Shown here piece after piece: positions 54,708-64,000 of a stretch of DNA of 64,000 nucleotides (position 1 is its first letter; the number at the start of each line of letters is the position of its first letter). This stretch comes from Galdieria partita (lineage: Eukaryota; Rhodophyta; Bangiophyceae; Galdieriales; Galdieriaceae), in NCBI GenBank assembly GCA_025991245.1, contig BQMJ01000002.1, positions 62,001-126,000 of the forward strand. Direction: 5' to 3'. The translations under genes were made by a program, and so were the position numbers. Below the pieces are notes generated by a model, which saw only the letters and a list, made by a program, of their open reading frames with translations, was not told the origin of the DNA and did not search any database.

Positions 54708-57700
54708 TTGACATTTGTACTCGGAAAGGTCTTGGGTTCAGGTAGTCGAGTTTCTGTAAAGTCAAGTCGCGCTGACCCTATTGGTGCATTTGCTCCTATG
54801 CCGTTCGATCCATATGACTGTCACCGAGCCTATAGTGACCCAGAGCTATGTTTAAAGGATCCTTTTGCTCCAAAACCCATTCTGTTTCCCTATTGGGCAG
54901 TTAATGAAACAGTTGCAGGTCTTGTCGAATACGAGTCCTGTGACCCTCTTAAGAATGTAACACTGTGTTTGGAAATTGCTGGCAAGAAGAAACAAGGAAA
55001 AGGAATATTTGACTATTATTCCCTATATCCTATGATTTATCCAGTAGGCAACCTTTTTCCAGTAATTGTAAACTCGTTAAGTGAAAGTTAGGGTGCAATA
55101 CCTCCTGCTAATTTTAGCAAGGAGCAAAACTCATACGACGGTATATATCTTTATAAGATATTTCATGACGAGACAAATAATTCGATTTACAATGCAACAA
55201 TACAAGCACAAAACGCGTCTATTCCCTATATTGATAATGTAGATATGCCGATTCTTTGTCAAACTATATATTCTCATCTTGCGTAGGTTTATGCTCTAAG
55301 CGTAGAGCCTTTTACTTCTATAAGTCAACTGAAGCAGCAAATCTACGAGTCATTTTATAATCAACCTTTTTTTGCCAAATATTATGGCGGTTATATTATT
55401 GAAAAATTGAACGTCGAAAGTGTCAGCTTGAACATTTCAGCGTTGGTTTTGTACAATCAAGTGAGTCTTTGAATTTTACTTTGAGGTAGTAGAATAATAT
55501 TCAGTTTAGACATTGCTAAACTGGCCTTCTGCTAGTATAAGTGAGCCACCTGCGAGATTTTGTGATAAAGGAAACTGCGAATTGATTTCTGGCGTTTCAC
55601 GTCTCTCCGATGCCCTTTATCGTTATTTCAGTGCAGCAAATACGAGAATTTTCAATTATCTGAGAAAATTTCCTCGTCACCATAAAAAGGCCAAAATAGA
55701 CTTTATCCAGTTGGTAGTTTCTATTCTTTTGGGGTTCTTACTTCATTTTCCGTTACCAACTTTTTTAAGATATATTGTCTATGAGCGAGAAAATAGACTC
55801 CGAGATATTATGCAAATGATGGGATTATCTTTTTCCACGTATTGGATAGTTACGTACATTTCCTTTCTTCTTTTGTATCTTGTTGTTGCCGGAGTTACTA
55901 CTATTGTTGGAGTTATTCTTCAATTGGACTTTTTTATGAAAAATACTCCTTTGATGTATCTTATTTTATTCTTTTTATGGGGAAACAATCTTATTTCGTT
56001 TGCTATGATGTTAGCACCTTTTCTTCCTAATGTAGATACAGCAGTTATCTTTGGATGGTTCTATGTTATTGGTATGCGTGTTTTACTCTATTAATATGCG
56101 GAATATTATAGAACTGAAAACTTTTTTTAGTTGTCAACTTCCTGGGAGCACCTTATACTGGCAAACTTTATACATACCGCGCCGAAAGTAGTCTTCTCTT
56201 TGCTATTTGCTTTCTTCCTTCTTTTGCATTCTTTCGAGTGCTGTATTATGTTGGTGAAATTAATGATCGTGGCTATGGTAATTTTTATTAGGAAGCATTT
56301 ATATCGAGATACTCAATGTTTTCAAGGTCTTTGCGTCTCAGGTTGTTACGTTGCGAACTTTAAGAACGGCATACGCTATCCTTTGGGCATGTGTTCTGGA
56401 CCATCTCCTGTTTGTACTGTGTATGTCTTTTTGATAGTGGAATGGTTCGTGTTTTTAGTTTTTGGCTTATATTTCGATCAAGTTATATCCTATGGCGGTC
56501 GAAATCGGAAACATCCTTTGTTTTTTCTGGCTCCATTGAAACACTTTATTTCATCTCGCAAATGGAAGAATGACGTCACTATTATCAAAGATGGAGCTGA
56601 CAAGTCGAAAGACTCGTTTAAAGAATGGCCTGAATCAGCTAATGGCTATGATGATGTTCGTATCGAACATGAAACAGCGGAACAATCCTTACAAAGTGTC
56701 AACTATGGGCTCTGCATTTCACATTTATCCAAATGGTTTCCTGGTAAACCACCGAAGAATGCAGTTAATGACTTGTCTTTGGCTATCAGAAAGAATGAAG
56801 TTTTCGGCCTTTTGGGTATTGAAATATTGCCATTGTTTTCAAAAAGAATATTGTGATAACTTGGAACATTTAGGTCACAACGGCGCAGGGAAGACTACAA
56901 CGATGAATATTGTTGTTGGTCAGCTACAGGCAGACGGAGGCAAAGTGATCGTTGATGGATTTGACCTCAAAACGGAGAGAAGACATATTTTATCTCGGCT
57001 AGGAATATGTCCTCAGTTTGATATTTTATGGAGCGATCTCACAGGAAGAGGTAAGCATGAACTTGGAATTATTTGTTCATTTAGTGAAATGATTGGAAGA
57101 ACATCTTTATTTCTACTGCAGACTTCGCGGTATTACTGGAAAGGAGTGTGAAAAGGAGGTTGAAAGATCATTGGCTTCTGTTCAGTTGGAGTCTGCGGCA
57201 GACAGAGTGGTGAAAAAGTATTCTGGAGGAATGAGAAGACGATTGAGTGTTGCGGTTTCTTTAATTGGCTTTCCATCAGTAGTATTACTGGATGAAGTAG
57301 GTTTATAGCTCATCTTTTGCTGTGAGTTGTTTACAATGTACTTTATGTAGCCTTCTACGGGATTAGATCCGGATTCTAAACACAAATTATGGCAATGCAT
57401 CCAACAGAGAAAGGATGGGAAAACCATTATATTAACAACACATTCGATGGAAGAAGCTGAGAGATTATGTGACCGTACAGGAATTATGGCCAATGGAAGT
57501 TTGAAATGTATTGGTCCTCCTGAAGAATTGAAAATTCGGCTTGGTAAAGGCTTTCGGTTAAATATTTCTTGTCCTAGGAAACGAGTTCAGTTGGTTCGTT
57601 CGTTCATAGAGCGACATTATCCAGATGCATTTTTGGATCATTCTTTAGCTGGTAGTATAATATTTTGGCTTCCACGTAATATTTCCATCGCATCGGTAAG

Positions 57701-57926
57701 CTTTTTGTCATTTTTGAGGTGGTCATTATGTAGAGCATTTAGGTATTTGAGACGATGGAAGAGGTCAAAGACGAATTATCTATTCAGGATTGGGGTATAA
57801 GGTTGGTTCTATCTTGAGAAGAATGATGAATTTGACATGCTTTGTAGTCAAAGTACTCTTGAAGACATATTTATAAGTGTGACCAGAGATGAAGAAAGGA
57901 AGTCGTTGAATATAAGAATTGAATAG
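54708..57926 (+). CDS. Half-size ABCA-family ABC transporter
   Basis: A chain of about ten exons in one direction with introns near 55031, 55277, 55465, 56075, 56280, 56817, 57052, 57298, 57690 and 57795. After one N-terminal membrane segment and a large luminal loop with N-glycosylation sites come the ABCA core helices (FIQLVVSILLGFLLHF, RENRLRDIMQMMGLS, STYWIVTYISFLLLYLVV). One nucleotide-binding domain follows: Walker A GHNGAGKTTT at about 56877, Q-loop CPQFDILW, signature YSGGMRRRLS at about 57219, Walker B VVLLDE joined by splicing to PSTGLDP, and H-loop TTHSMEEAE. It ends with QSTLEDIFISVTRDEE, the ABCA regulatory tail. One set of domains makes it half-size, like plant ABCA2-12 lipid transporters. 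The first 30 or so codons and their ATG are not resolved. Confidence 0.85.
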
Positions 57927-58172
57927 CCTCGTTCTAATGTGGAGGAAGAACGACTGTACACTTAATAAGACTCGATAGTTATCATGTTCATATTGAATAT
58001 TTTTTGAAACGTTTATGAGATAAAGCATGCATTTATTGTTTACATTTGTGCTTTTCTTGAGTGTTTCTTTTACGCATTTAAAGTTACTAAAAATAGAATA
58101 AGGACTCTACTTTGGACACGTCCATTTCATTTAAGAAGGCAATTTTTGAGTTTTACAAATGACTTGTCAAGG

Positions 58173-60062
58173 ATGACCCAAGACAGTGAGTATGAAAGAG
58201 AGCCTTTGAAGGAGAAGACGAAGTTTTCAAGCAACACGAATGGTTTAGTAAACTCTGACGAGATTTCCACCTCCTCTGGGTATGCTGGGTTTGCTGGTCC
58301 AACTCTCGAATCAGTGCGCAGACGCACCAGTTCTATAGATAACTATCACTCTGAAGCAACTATTGCTGCATTACAAGCTCAGTATTCTTCAAGAGTTACA
58401 TCAGGAACCTCCTCGTCCTACTGGAAACAACGGTATGGTAATTTTTCCTCAGAGAGAGACTTTCCTGGCTCGGTGGCCATTAACTTAAGGTCTCGAACTG
58501 GAAGCTCAGGTCGTTACTCGCCAACTCGTGGTGCAGAAATACCAAGATTTGGTATTCTAAGGAATTTTGTTTTAGCTATACTGTCTATACCAGGAATTCT
58601 GGCGCTCTTTGTTTTATCTTTTTGTGGTATCATGTGGCGTTTATATTCTATGCCTCAAGTACGCCGAGGTACATTTTTAACTTTTAGAGGCGAGAAGATT
58701 TTACCTTTTTTGGGTACTTTTCCATTAATTGTTTTGTTTGTGTTGGCTTGGAGAAACGGCTGGTGGCTATTTGGGAGAAATAGTCAGTTGTCTTCGTCTG
58801 ATATTGACCGCTCGAGTCCAACTGCTTCTCTAAGAAGAAGACGAGCTCCTGTTATACTCCAACTATCACCTATTCTTACCTCTATTTTGTTAGTCTTCTT
58901 GTATATCTTTTTAAAGGAACACAGTCGTTATGCCGATTATAGAGACGCGGCTTCTCATTATTATCGTTATCTTCATGAAGACATATCGGACGATTCAAGA
59001 AGTCTATCTTTAGGTGGTATTCCTATTCGAGTGATGACATATAATGTGTTTGTCCGACCCCCGGGTATTACTGGAGCTGGAGGTGATGATCATAAAGATG
59101 AGAGGCTAAGGTTATTGGCTCCTCGTTTAGCTAATTATGATGTTATCTGCTTTCAAGAGTTGTTTGATGCTTTCAGTACTCGAAGATCGGCGCTAATGGA
59201 GGCTGTTTCACTTTTTGGTCTCAGATTTTCAACATATCTTCCAAGAAACTTTTTTATGTTTCCTCCAAAAATCATTGATGGTGGAGTTAGCATTCTAAGT
59301 CGCTATCCTATAGTAGAGACAGATCATACTCACTTTCGAAATATTGTGACAACTACCATTGACTCTATTGTTGGTAAAGGTGTATTATATGCTAGGATTG
59401 AACTTCCTTCGTCACTTTCTAGTGATATTCATTCTAGTTGGAATTCTTCATCCTTTCCTGAAGGAGTTGTTCGTTCTGAAAATCCAGTAGCTATAGAGAA
59501 AGCTCGATTTCTTCATGTTTTCTCGACTCATATGCAAGCAGGAGACCGTTTGGGATACAAACCAGAAAAATATCATGCAGGTATTCGGTTGAAACAAATA
59601 GAAGAAATGCGAGAATTTGTTTTGAGAAAGACCAAAGATGACCAAGGGCCTGTTCTAATAACTGGTGACTTTAATATCAATGCTCGTGTTTCGAGAGACA
59701 ATAGTAGCGATAGCAAATGGTATAAGGAATTGATGAAGCGTCTGAAAGCTTCACCTTCTTCTTCTGCAGAGGAAGATTTGGAGCCTCTAAACCTGTATGA
59801 TCTGTTGTATTTGCGTTTTCATGAACATCCCATTACGGATGATTCGAAATGTATAGATTACTTCTTGTTTGACCCTCGGAAAGGAAGAGTTGTTGCTTCA
59901 TGTGTAGATGATGATGCTGCACGTATTGAACCCTTTCGTATTGCTCCTGAGGAACAGGATCCGGAACATCCTATGGGTGCCCCGTCATTATCAGATCATT
60001 CAGCAGTTATATCTACATTGAGAGTTTTGTTGCATTCTCCCGAAGTACGAGAACATTCATAA
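58173..60062 (+). CDS. Membrane-anchored endonuclease/exonuclease/phosphatase-fold enzyme (neutral sphingomyelinase-like)
   Basis: Single exon, 629 aa from the ATG at 58173. Residues 1-130 are Ser/Arg-rich. Three hydrophobic segments follow (FVLAILSIPGILALFVLSFC, FLGTFPLIVLFVLAW, LTSILLVFLYIF). From about residue 285 the EEP fold is clear: VMTYNVFVRPPG with the catalytic Asn, VICFQELFDAF with the Mg-binding Glu, GGVSILSRYPIV, FSTHMQAGD, LITGDFNINAR with Asp/Asn, IDYFLFDP and the C-terminal SLSDHSAVISTL with the catalytic Asp-His. The THMQAG form is typical of neutral sphingomyelinases and related phospholipases C that release phosphocholine. The N-terminal membrane hairpins fit that class. 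Substrate is inferred from motif style. Confidence 0.8.
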   Translation: MTQDSEYEREPLKEKTKFSSNTNGLVNSDEISTSSGYAGFAGPTLESVRRRTSSIDNYHSEATIAALQAQYSSRVTSGTSSSYWKQRYGNFSSERDFPGSVAINLRSRTGSSGRYSPTRGAEIPRFGILRNFVLAILSIPGILALFVLSFCGIMWRLYSMPQVRRGTFLTFRGEKILPFLGTFPLIVLFVLAWRNGWWLFGRNSQLSSSDIDRSSPTASLRRRRAPVILQLSPILTSILLVFLYIFLKEHSRYADYRDAASHYYRYLHEDISDDSRSLSLGGIPIRVMTYNVFVRPPGITGAGGDDHKDERLRLLAPRLANYDVICFQELFDAFSTRRSALMEAVSLFGLRFSTYLPRNFFMFPPKIIDGGVSILSRYPIVETDHTHFRNIVTTTIDSIVGKGVLYARIELPSSLSSDIHSSWNSSSFPEGVVRSENPVAIEKARFLHVFSTHMQAGDRLGYKPEKYHAGIRLKQIEEMREFVLRKTKDDQGPVLITGDFNINARVSRDNSSDSKWYKELMKRLKASPSSSAEEDLEPLNLYDLLYLRFHEHPITDDSKCIDYFLFDPRKGRVVASCVDDDAARIEPFRIAPEEQDPEHPMGAPSLSDHSAVISTLRVLLHSPEVREHS

Positions 60063-60270
60063 TGGCATGTATGTTTAGATTCATGTTTGAATTTGTTCGT
60101 AAAGATTTGTACGTACGAATTGTTGAAAATTACATAAAGAATACCGAAATCATTTGAATTGGACGAATATTTCTCTGCGATCTGCAAATAGTCATTTGAT
60201 CTTGTTATTCGTCATCATTGATCCACAACCTCTTGTTTGGATAGAAAGTTTGCAAGACGACTTTTGCAGT

Positions 60271-62399
60271 ATGAAGGCCAACGGAGGAGAAGGCCACAAA
60301 TATAGTATAGTAAAACCGGGTGCTGAAGTGAAGGAAGGTGAGGGTCTTCCACATATATGCTCGTTTGACGAACCGTTTTGTCTTCAACCTTTCCCAAACG
60401 AAAAATTGAACAACTTTTATGATATGCTTTGGTTAGTTCGAAGTTAATCTTTTATGTTGCAGGTTCTTAGCTTTTGTCTCTTGGTTTAGTCGTGCGGAAC
60501 GATTGTACCCTGAAGGGAATTCACTGGGTCACAGGTCGCAGAACATAAATGGGGAGTTGGGGGACTTTGAGTTTATAACATATAAGGAGTTAAAAAAGAA
60601 AGTTTTAGGCCTTGGCTCTAGCTTCCATCATTTAGGTTTGAAGTTTGGAGATCATATAGGAATATTCTCCAAAAATTCACCACAGTGGTTAATTGTACAT
60701 CTTGCTATTTCTTCGCAAGGAATGGTATCTGTCCCAGTATATGAAAGCTTAGGTCCAGATTCTGTTGAATTTATTGTGAATCATTCCGATATGCGTCTTC
60801 TTTGCATTAGTTCGGAAAACTTGGGCAAAGTGCTCGAAAGTAAGGAGAAGTTTCCCAAATTGGAAAAGATAGTCTTGATGGATCGAGAGAATCTGGATAA
60901 TAATGGGCTACCTGATAATGTTTTGGATATCGAGCAACTTATTTCAGATGGTCACCAATCGGAAGTTGTTCATCCCGGTACATTGGACGATATATTTGTG
61001 ATAATGTATACTAGTGGCACCACTGGGAAGCCAAAAGGGGTTATGCTACCCAACAAAGCATTTGTATGTGAAGTAGCTGGTATATTAAGGGTGATAGAGC
61101 ATTATAATATATCGTTGAACAATCATGACGTGACGATGAGCTACTTGCCACTGGCACATATCTTCGAACAGGCGTTGGAAGCCGTAACAATCTGTTGTGG
61201 TGCTCAACTTGGTTATTATTCCGGTGATATTAAGAACTTGACGGATGATTTTAAAGCATTAAAGCCAACATTTCTGATTGGAGTCCCGCGTGTGTTTTCA
61301 CGTATTGAACAAGGAGTAAAGAAACAAGTTGCGAATGCTAGTTTCCTGAAACGTTCCATGTTCCACTTTGCGTATCAGAGACAGCTTCAAAGAGTGAATC
61401 AAGGTTCTCGATCGTGGCTAATGGACAAACTAGTGTTCAGCAAGATAAAAGCTGCAGCTTTTCCACGTTTACGTTTTATGGTATCTGGTTCTGCACCATT
61501 ATCGGCATCAACACACAACTTTCTAAAAGTAAGTCATAATAATGATCTGTACATTGAGACTAAGCCGTTCACTTAGGTTTGCTTTATAGTTCCAATACTA
61601 CAAGGCTACGGATTAACGGAAACTACTGCTGGAGTAACGATCTGTGGTCCAGATAATCCTGCAGGTTGTGTTGGTGGTCTTCTTCCTGTGGCAGAAATCA
61701 AGTTGAAAGATATTCCAGAAATGAACTACACTTCCAAGTAAGTAGAGCACATGAATATTATATTTCTTTGTTACTGAAACAATGAGCAGAGACTCAGTCG
61801 CACCTAAAGGGGAGATTTGTGTCAAGGGCCCTGTAGTATTTATCGGATACTATAAGGATGAACAGGCGACAAAGGAAGCCTTTGATGAAGATGGTTATTT
61901 CTGTACTGGAGATGTTGGCATGTGGAATGAGGATGGCACCCTTTCTATTATAGATCGAAAAAAGAATTTGTTCAAGTTAGCTCAAGGAGAATATATTTCT
62001 CCGGAATATCTGGAACAGCAATATGCTGCTTGTAAGTTTATTGAGCAAATATGGATTTACGGCAGTAGTGAGGAAAGTGAACTTGTGGCAGTAGTGCATC
62101 CAAATCAACAAAAGTCCGAACAATGGGCAGAAGAGAATCAGAAAGCGAGCGACTTTAAGGAGTTATGCAAGGACAAAGATTTTAGAAAGACAGTTTTGGA
62201 GGATATGAAGAAAGTGGCGAAAAGCAAGTCTTTGAAAGGCTATGAAGTTGTGAAAAATATATATCTTGAACCGGAAGCATTCTCTGTTGAGAATGATTTG
62301 ATGACGCCAACAATGAAACTCAAACGTCCAGCGCTTAGTAAAAAGTACCAAAAGGAAGTTGAAAGAATGTATGAAGAATTACACAAATCCCGAAAGTAG
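60271..62399 (+). CDS. Long-chain acyl-CoA synthetase
   Basis: Four exons, 60271-60431, 60490-61528, 61577-61737 and 61790-62399, give 656 aa. AMP-binding enzyme motifs are complete: the P-loop IMYTSGTTGKPKGVMLPNKA, DVTMSYLPLAHIFEQ, MVSGSAPLSASTHNFL, QGYGLTETTAG across an intron, GYFCTGDVGMW and IIDRKKNLFKLAQGEYISPE, with the final catalytic Lys in the TPTMKLKRPAL region. This is the eukaryotic LACS layout including the linker TGDVG. It activates long-chain fatty acids to acyl-CoA in ER, peroxisome or plastid envelope. The C-terminus EELHKSRK has no peroxisomal signal. The lipid theme continues with the neighbouring EEP enzyme. Confidence 0.95.
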
Positions 62400-62420
62400 A
62401 AAAAGAATTTCACGAGGCAT

Positions 62421-63265
62421 TTATAAAGTTTCCTGTTCTGCTTTGGACTTTGTTGAGCTGTCAAACTTTGCACCTACACTAGAATTCGAAGAATATGTAG
62501 CCAAAAGATAATCGATAATTTCTGCAGACTCAAACATACTCGTCTGCGTGTTTGGATCTACTATATAAGGAACTTGGAAGGTCCCAGTGATACGTCGAAG
62601 TTCTTGTCGTTTCGGTGAACCTCTTGCAACATTGTGCAACAAATATGGAATTTCCAATTCGCACAAGACTTCTCTCACTAGTCTACAAAACCTTCGAAGC
62701 GTCGCTAAATATACAGCTTCAACATTGCCAAAAACGAGACTTACGGACTCGCTTCGTACGACCAAAGCTCTAAATTCTGAAAAGGCTCTACAGAAGGCCG
62801 CTTCATAACTCCCTTTCCAAGTCTTACCGCTGAACTTAAAGAAGACGTCAAATTCGTTAGAAAGCCACGAGACAACGCTAACGGCACTTTGCCGTTGCCA
62901 TAAGTTTGAAACAAGTATTCAGTGATATCGTCTGATTCGTAACCGGAAAATCCGGTGTTCGGATCGACAAGGTAGGGAAACATGAGCTTTCCACCAAGTT
63001 GTTTGACCTTTGGTCGGAAGCGCGTGCCTCCTTTAGGACAGGGATAAACCTTTGCATGTAGGTCGAGAATACTTAAAGCTTCTCGGACCTTCCGACAAAA
63101 AGGACAAGCTTCAAACTCGTAAATTTCTAGAGGTTTCTCAGGTCGCACATCTGGAAGTTGATCAGAATATTCTCGAATGCCTTCTGCGAGGCGTTCGACA
63201 CGGTAGCCCAAGACAAAGGCGCCTGTTCCCAGCCGTGGCAAAGAAGAAAGGGACGAAAGGAACAT
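62421..63265 (-). CDS. Tandem thioredoxin-fold (GST N-terminal/glutaredoxin-like) protein, plastid type
   Basis: Two exons, 62745-63265 and 62421-62691, intron 53 bases, 263 aa. Two GST-N domains follow each other. The first has LEIYEFEACPFCRKVREALS, MFPYLVDPNTGFSGYESDDI and ITEYLFQTYG. The second has LELWSYEASPFCRLVREVLC across the splice, VPYIVDPNTQTSMFESAEII and IDYLLATYS. The first carries a CPFC redox pair, the second SPFC with one Cys. The same double-domain protein exists in plants and cyanobacteria and is plastid-located in plants. No C-terminal helical GST domain is present. A redox or glutathione-linked role is likely but unproven. Confidence 0.85.
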
Positions 63266-63617
63266 ATCTCCGTATTTATCAGACCTTATATAAAACTTTC
63301 GTGGTATTGTTCCCTTTACAGAAACTTCAAATTAAGAGGAATGCACTTTGAAACACTTGGAAATACCTTTGTGTTGGGGGAAGGCCCTGTAACTTTTGTA
63401 CACATATGTTGAACAAACGTGCAGTGTTTGTATTTAGAAGCATGAATATATCTGCCAGGTGACAGTTTTATTGCTGTCAAAAACAAACAAGATCTCATTG
63501 AAGAAAGGAAGATTATTCAGACCCCTTGGATGGTATCCAATAGCCTTTGCAATTCACTTTTACACGAGACGGTTGCCGTGTAGCCTTCATGGTACTTCCA
63601 TCTGTCTTAAAGTTTGA
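63266..63617. other. Intergenic region
   Basis: About 350 bases upstream of the thioredoxin-fold gene and downstream of the edge gene, both on the minus strand. No convincing frame, RNA gene or repeat seen. Confidence 0.5.
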
Positions 63618-63998
63618 CTATGCTGCTGATTCCTTCGCAGTTTGAAAAGCAATGATGTCAAATAGCTCAAAATCATCCGCATCTCCTAACCATTCTTCTT
63701 CCCATAAAGAAGAATCATCTAATGCGTCAACGGGTAGACTGTATGACTCGTCTTCAATGCAGTCCAAGCAAATTCCTTCTCCACTCTGGTACGAGGTTGC
63801 GGCACCACAAAAATGTTCTTGTTTCACTTTTTGTTTCGCAGCTGGATAGCGGCCGGTACCAGCTGTAATTCGAGGGCACGCCACTTCTACACATGATACT
63901 CTACTAGCTACATAATGTCTTCCTATGATACCTCTGTAAGTAGGTGTTGCAATACCACTTTCATTTTTGAAGCATTTGTCTGTTGGCTCTGCTATCTT
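63618..63998 (-). CDS. Unrecognised Cys-containing protein, C-terminal part (cut by window edge)
   Basis: Open frame from the right edge to the stop at 63618-63620, at least 126 residues. The internal part contains RGIIGRHYVASRVSCVEVAC and PRITAGTGRYPAAKQKVKQE, then FCGAATSYQSGEGICLDCIE. The tail is strongly acidic (SSLWEEEWLGDADDFELFD) and ends FQTAKESAA. Six cysteines lie within about 65 residues, including a CLDC pair. I do not recognise the family. The true start lies beyond the window. Confidence 0.45.
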   Translation of the reverse strand, partial: KIAEPTDKCFKNESGIATPTYRGIIGRHYVASRVSCVEVACPRITAGTGRYPAAKQKVKQEHFCGAATSYQSGEGICLDCIEDESYSLPVDALDDSSLWEEEWLGDADDFELFDIIAFQTAKESAA

Positions 63999-64000
63999 TC

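Noticed and set aside
1-64000. Search for tRNA genes, transposons, LTR elements and CRISPR arrays
   Set aside because: No paired A/B boxes, terminal repeats, reverse transcriptase or transposase motifs, or regularly spaced repeats were recognised by eye.

Overview
This is nuclear DNA from a compact eukaryotic genome. Genes lie on both strands with mostly short gaps between them. Nearly all introns are about 40 to 66 bases with GT..AG ends, and coding sequence is moderately AT-rich. Very short introns, tight packing, plant-like and cyanobacterium-like genes (a plastid-type sulfate-binding protein, class II-like trehalose phosphate synthase, DDM1/LSH remodeller) together with SepSecS and an EDEM mannosidase point to a unicellular red alga of the Cyanidiophyceae, most likely Galdieria or a close relative. 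This is inferred from gene content and intron style; no rRNA or organelle marker is present. No complete mobile element, CRISPR array or virus-like element was seen.

Layout. 1-4.9 kb: end of a methyltransferase-like gene, a fascin-like/coiled-coil protein, and two neighbouring genes for secreted low-complexity proteins. 4.9-16.2 kb: fatty-acid desaturase, DDM1/LSH helicase, ribosomal protein S16, EDEM-like mannosidase, sulfate-binding protein, an R-SNARE-like acidic protein, a SAM-domain membrane protein and a new multi-pass membrane protein. 16.2-20.1 kb: an AdoMet decarboxylase fused to an ornithine-decarboxylase-like domain that has lost most of its catalytic residues, then a PH-like membrane protein. 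20.1-34.1 kb: a TRRAP/Tra1 gene of about 4,050 codons, then a WD40 protein. 34.1-40.5 kb: cytosolic leucyl-tRNA synthetase, an HNH nuclease and SepSecS. 40.7-47.4 kb: an Nprl3-like protein, a trehalose-phosphate synthase with a decayed phosphatase half, and a decayed DEAH helicase. 47.4-64 kb: a micro-ORF, a UXT prefoldin, a PAK-type kinase, a sulfotransferase-like protein, RTF2, S28, DNAJC21/Jjj1, a half-size ABCA transporter, an EEP/sphingomyelinase-like membrane protein, a long-chain acyl-CoA synthetase, a tandem thioredoxin-fold protein and an edge-truncated protein.

The window is ordinary housekeeping territory with several functional themes: translation (LeuRS, S16, S28, Jjj1, SepSecS), chromatin (DDM1, TRRAP, possibly an EED-like WD40), lipid metabolism (desaturase, acyl-CoA synthetase, sphingomyelinase-like enzyme) and nutrient signalling (Nprl3-like, TPS, PAK). 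The strongest candidate for something undescribed is the AdoMetDC/pseudo-ODC fusion at 16,196-18,909, which has the domain order of the bifunctional Plasmodium enzyme but a second half that looks catalytically dead.
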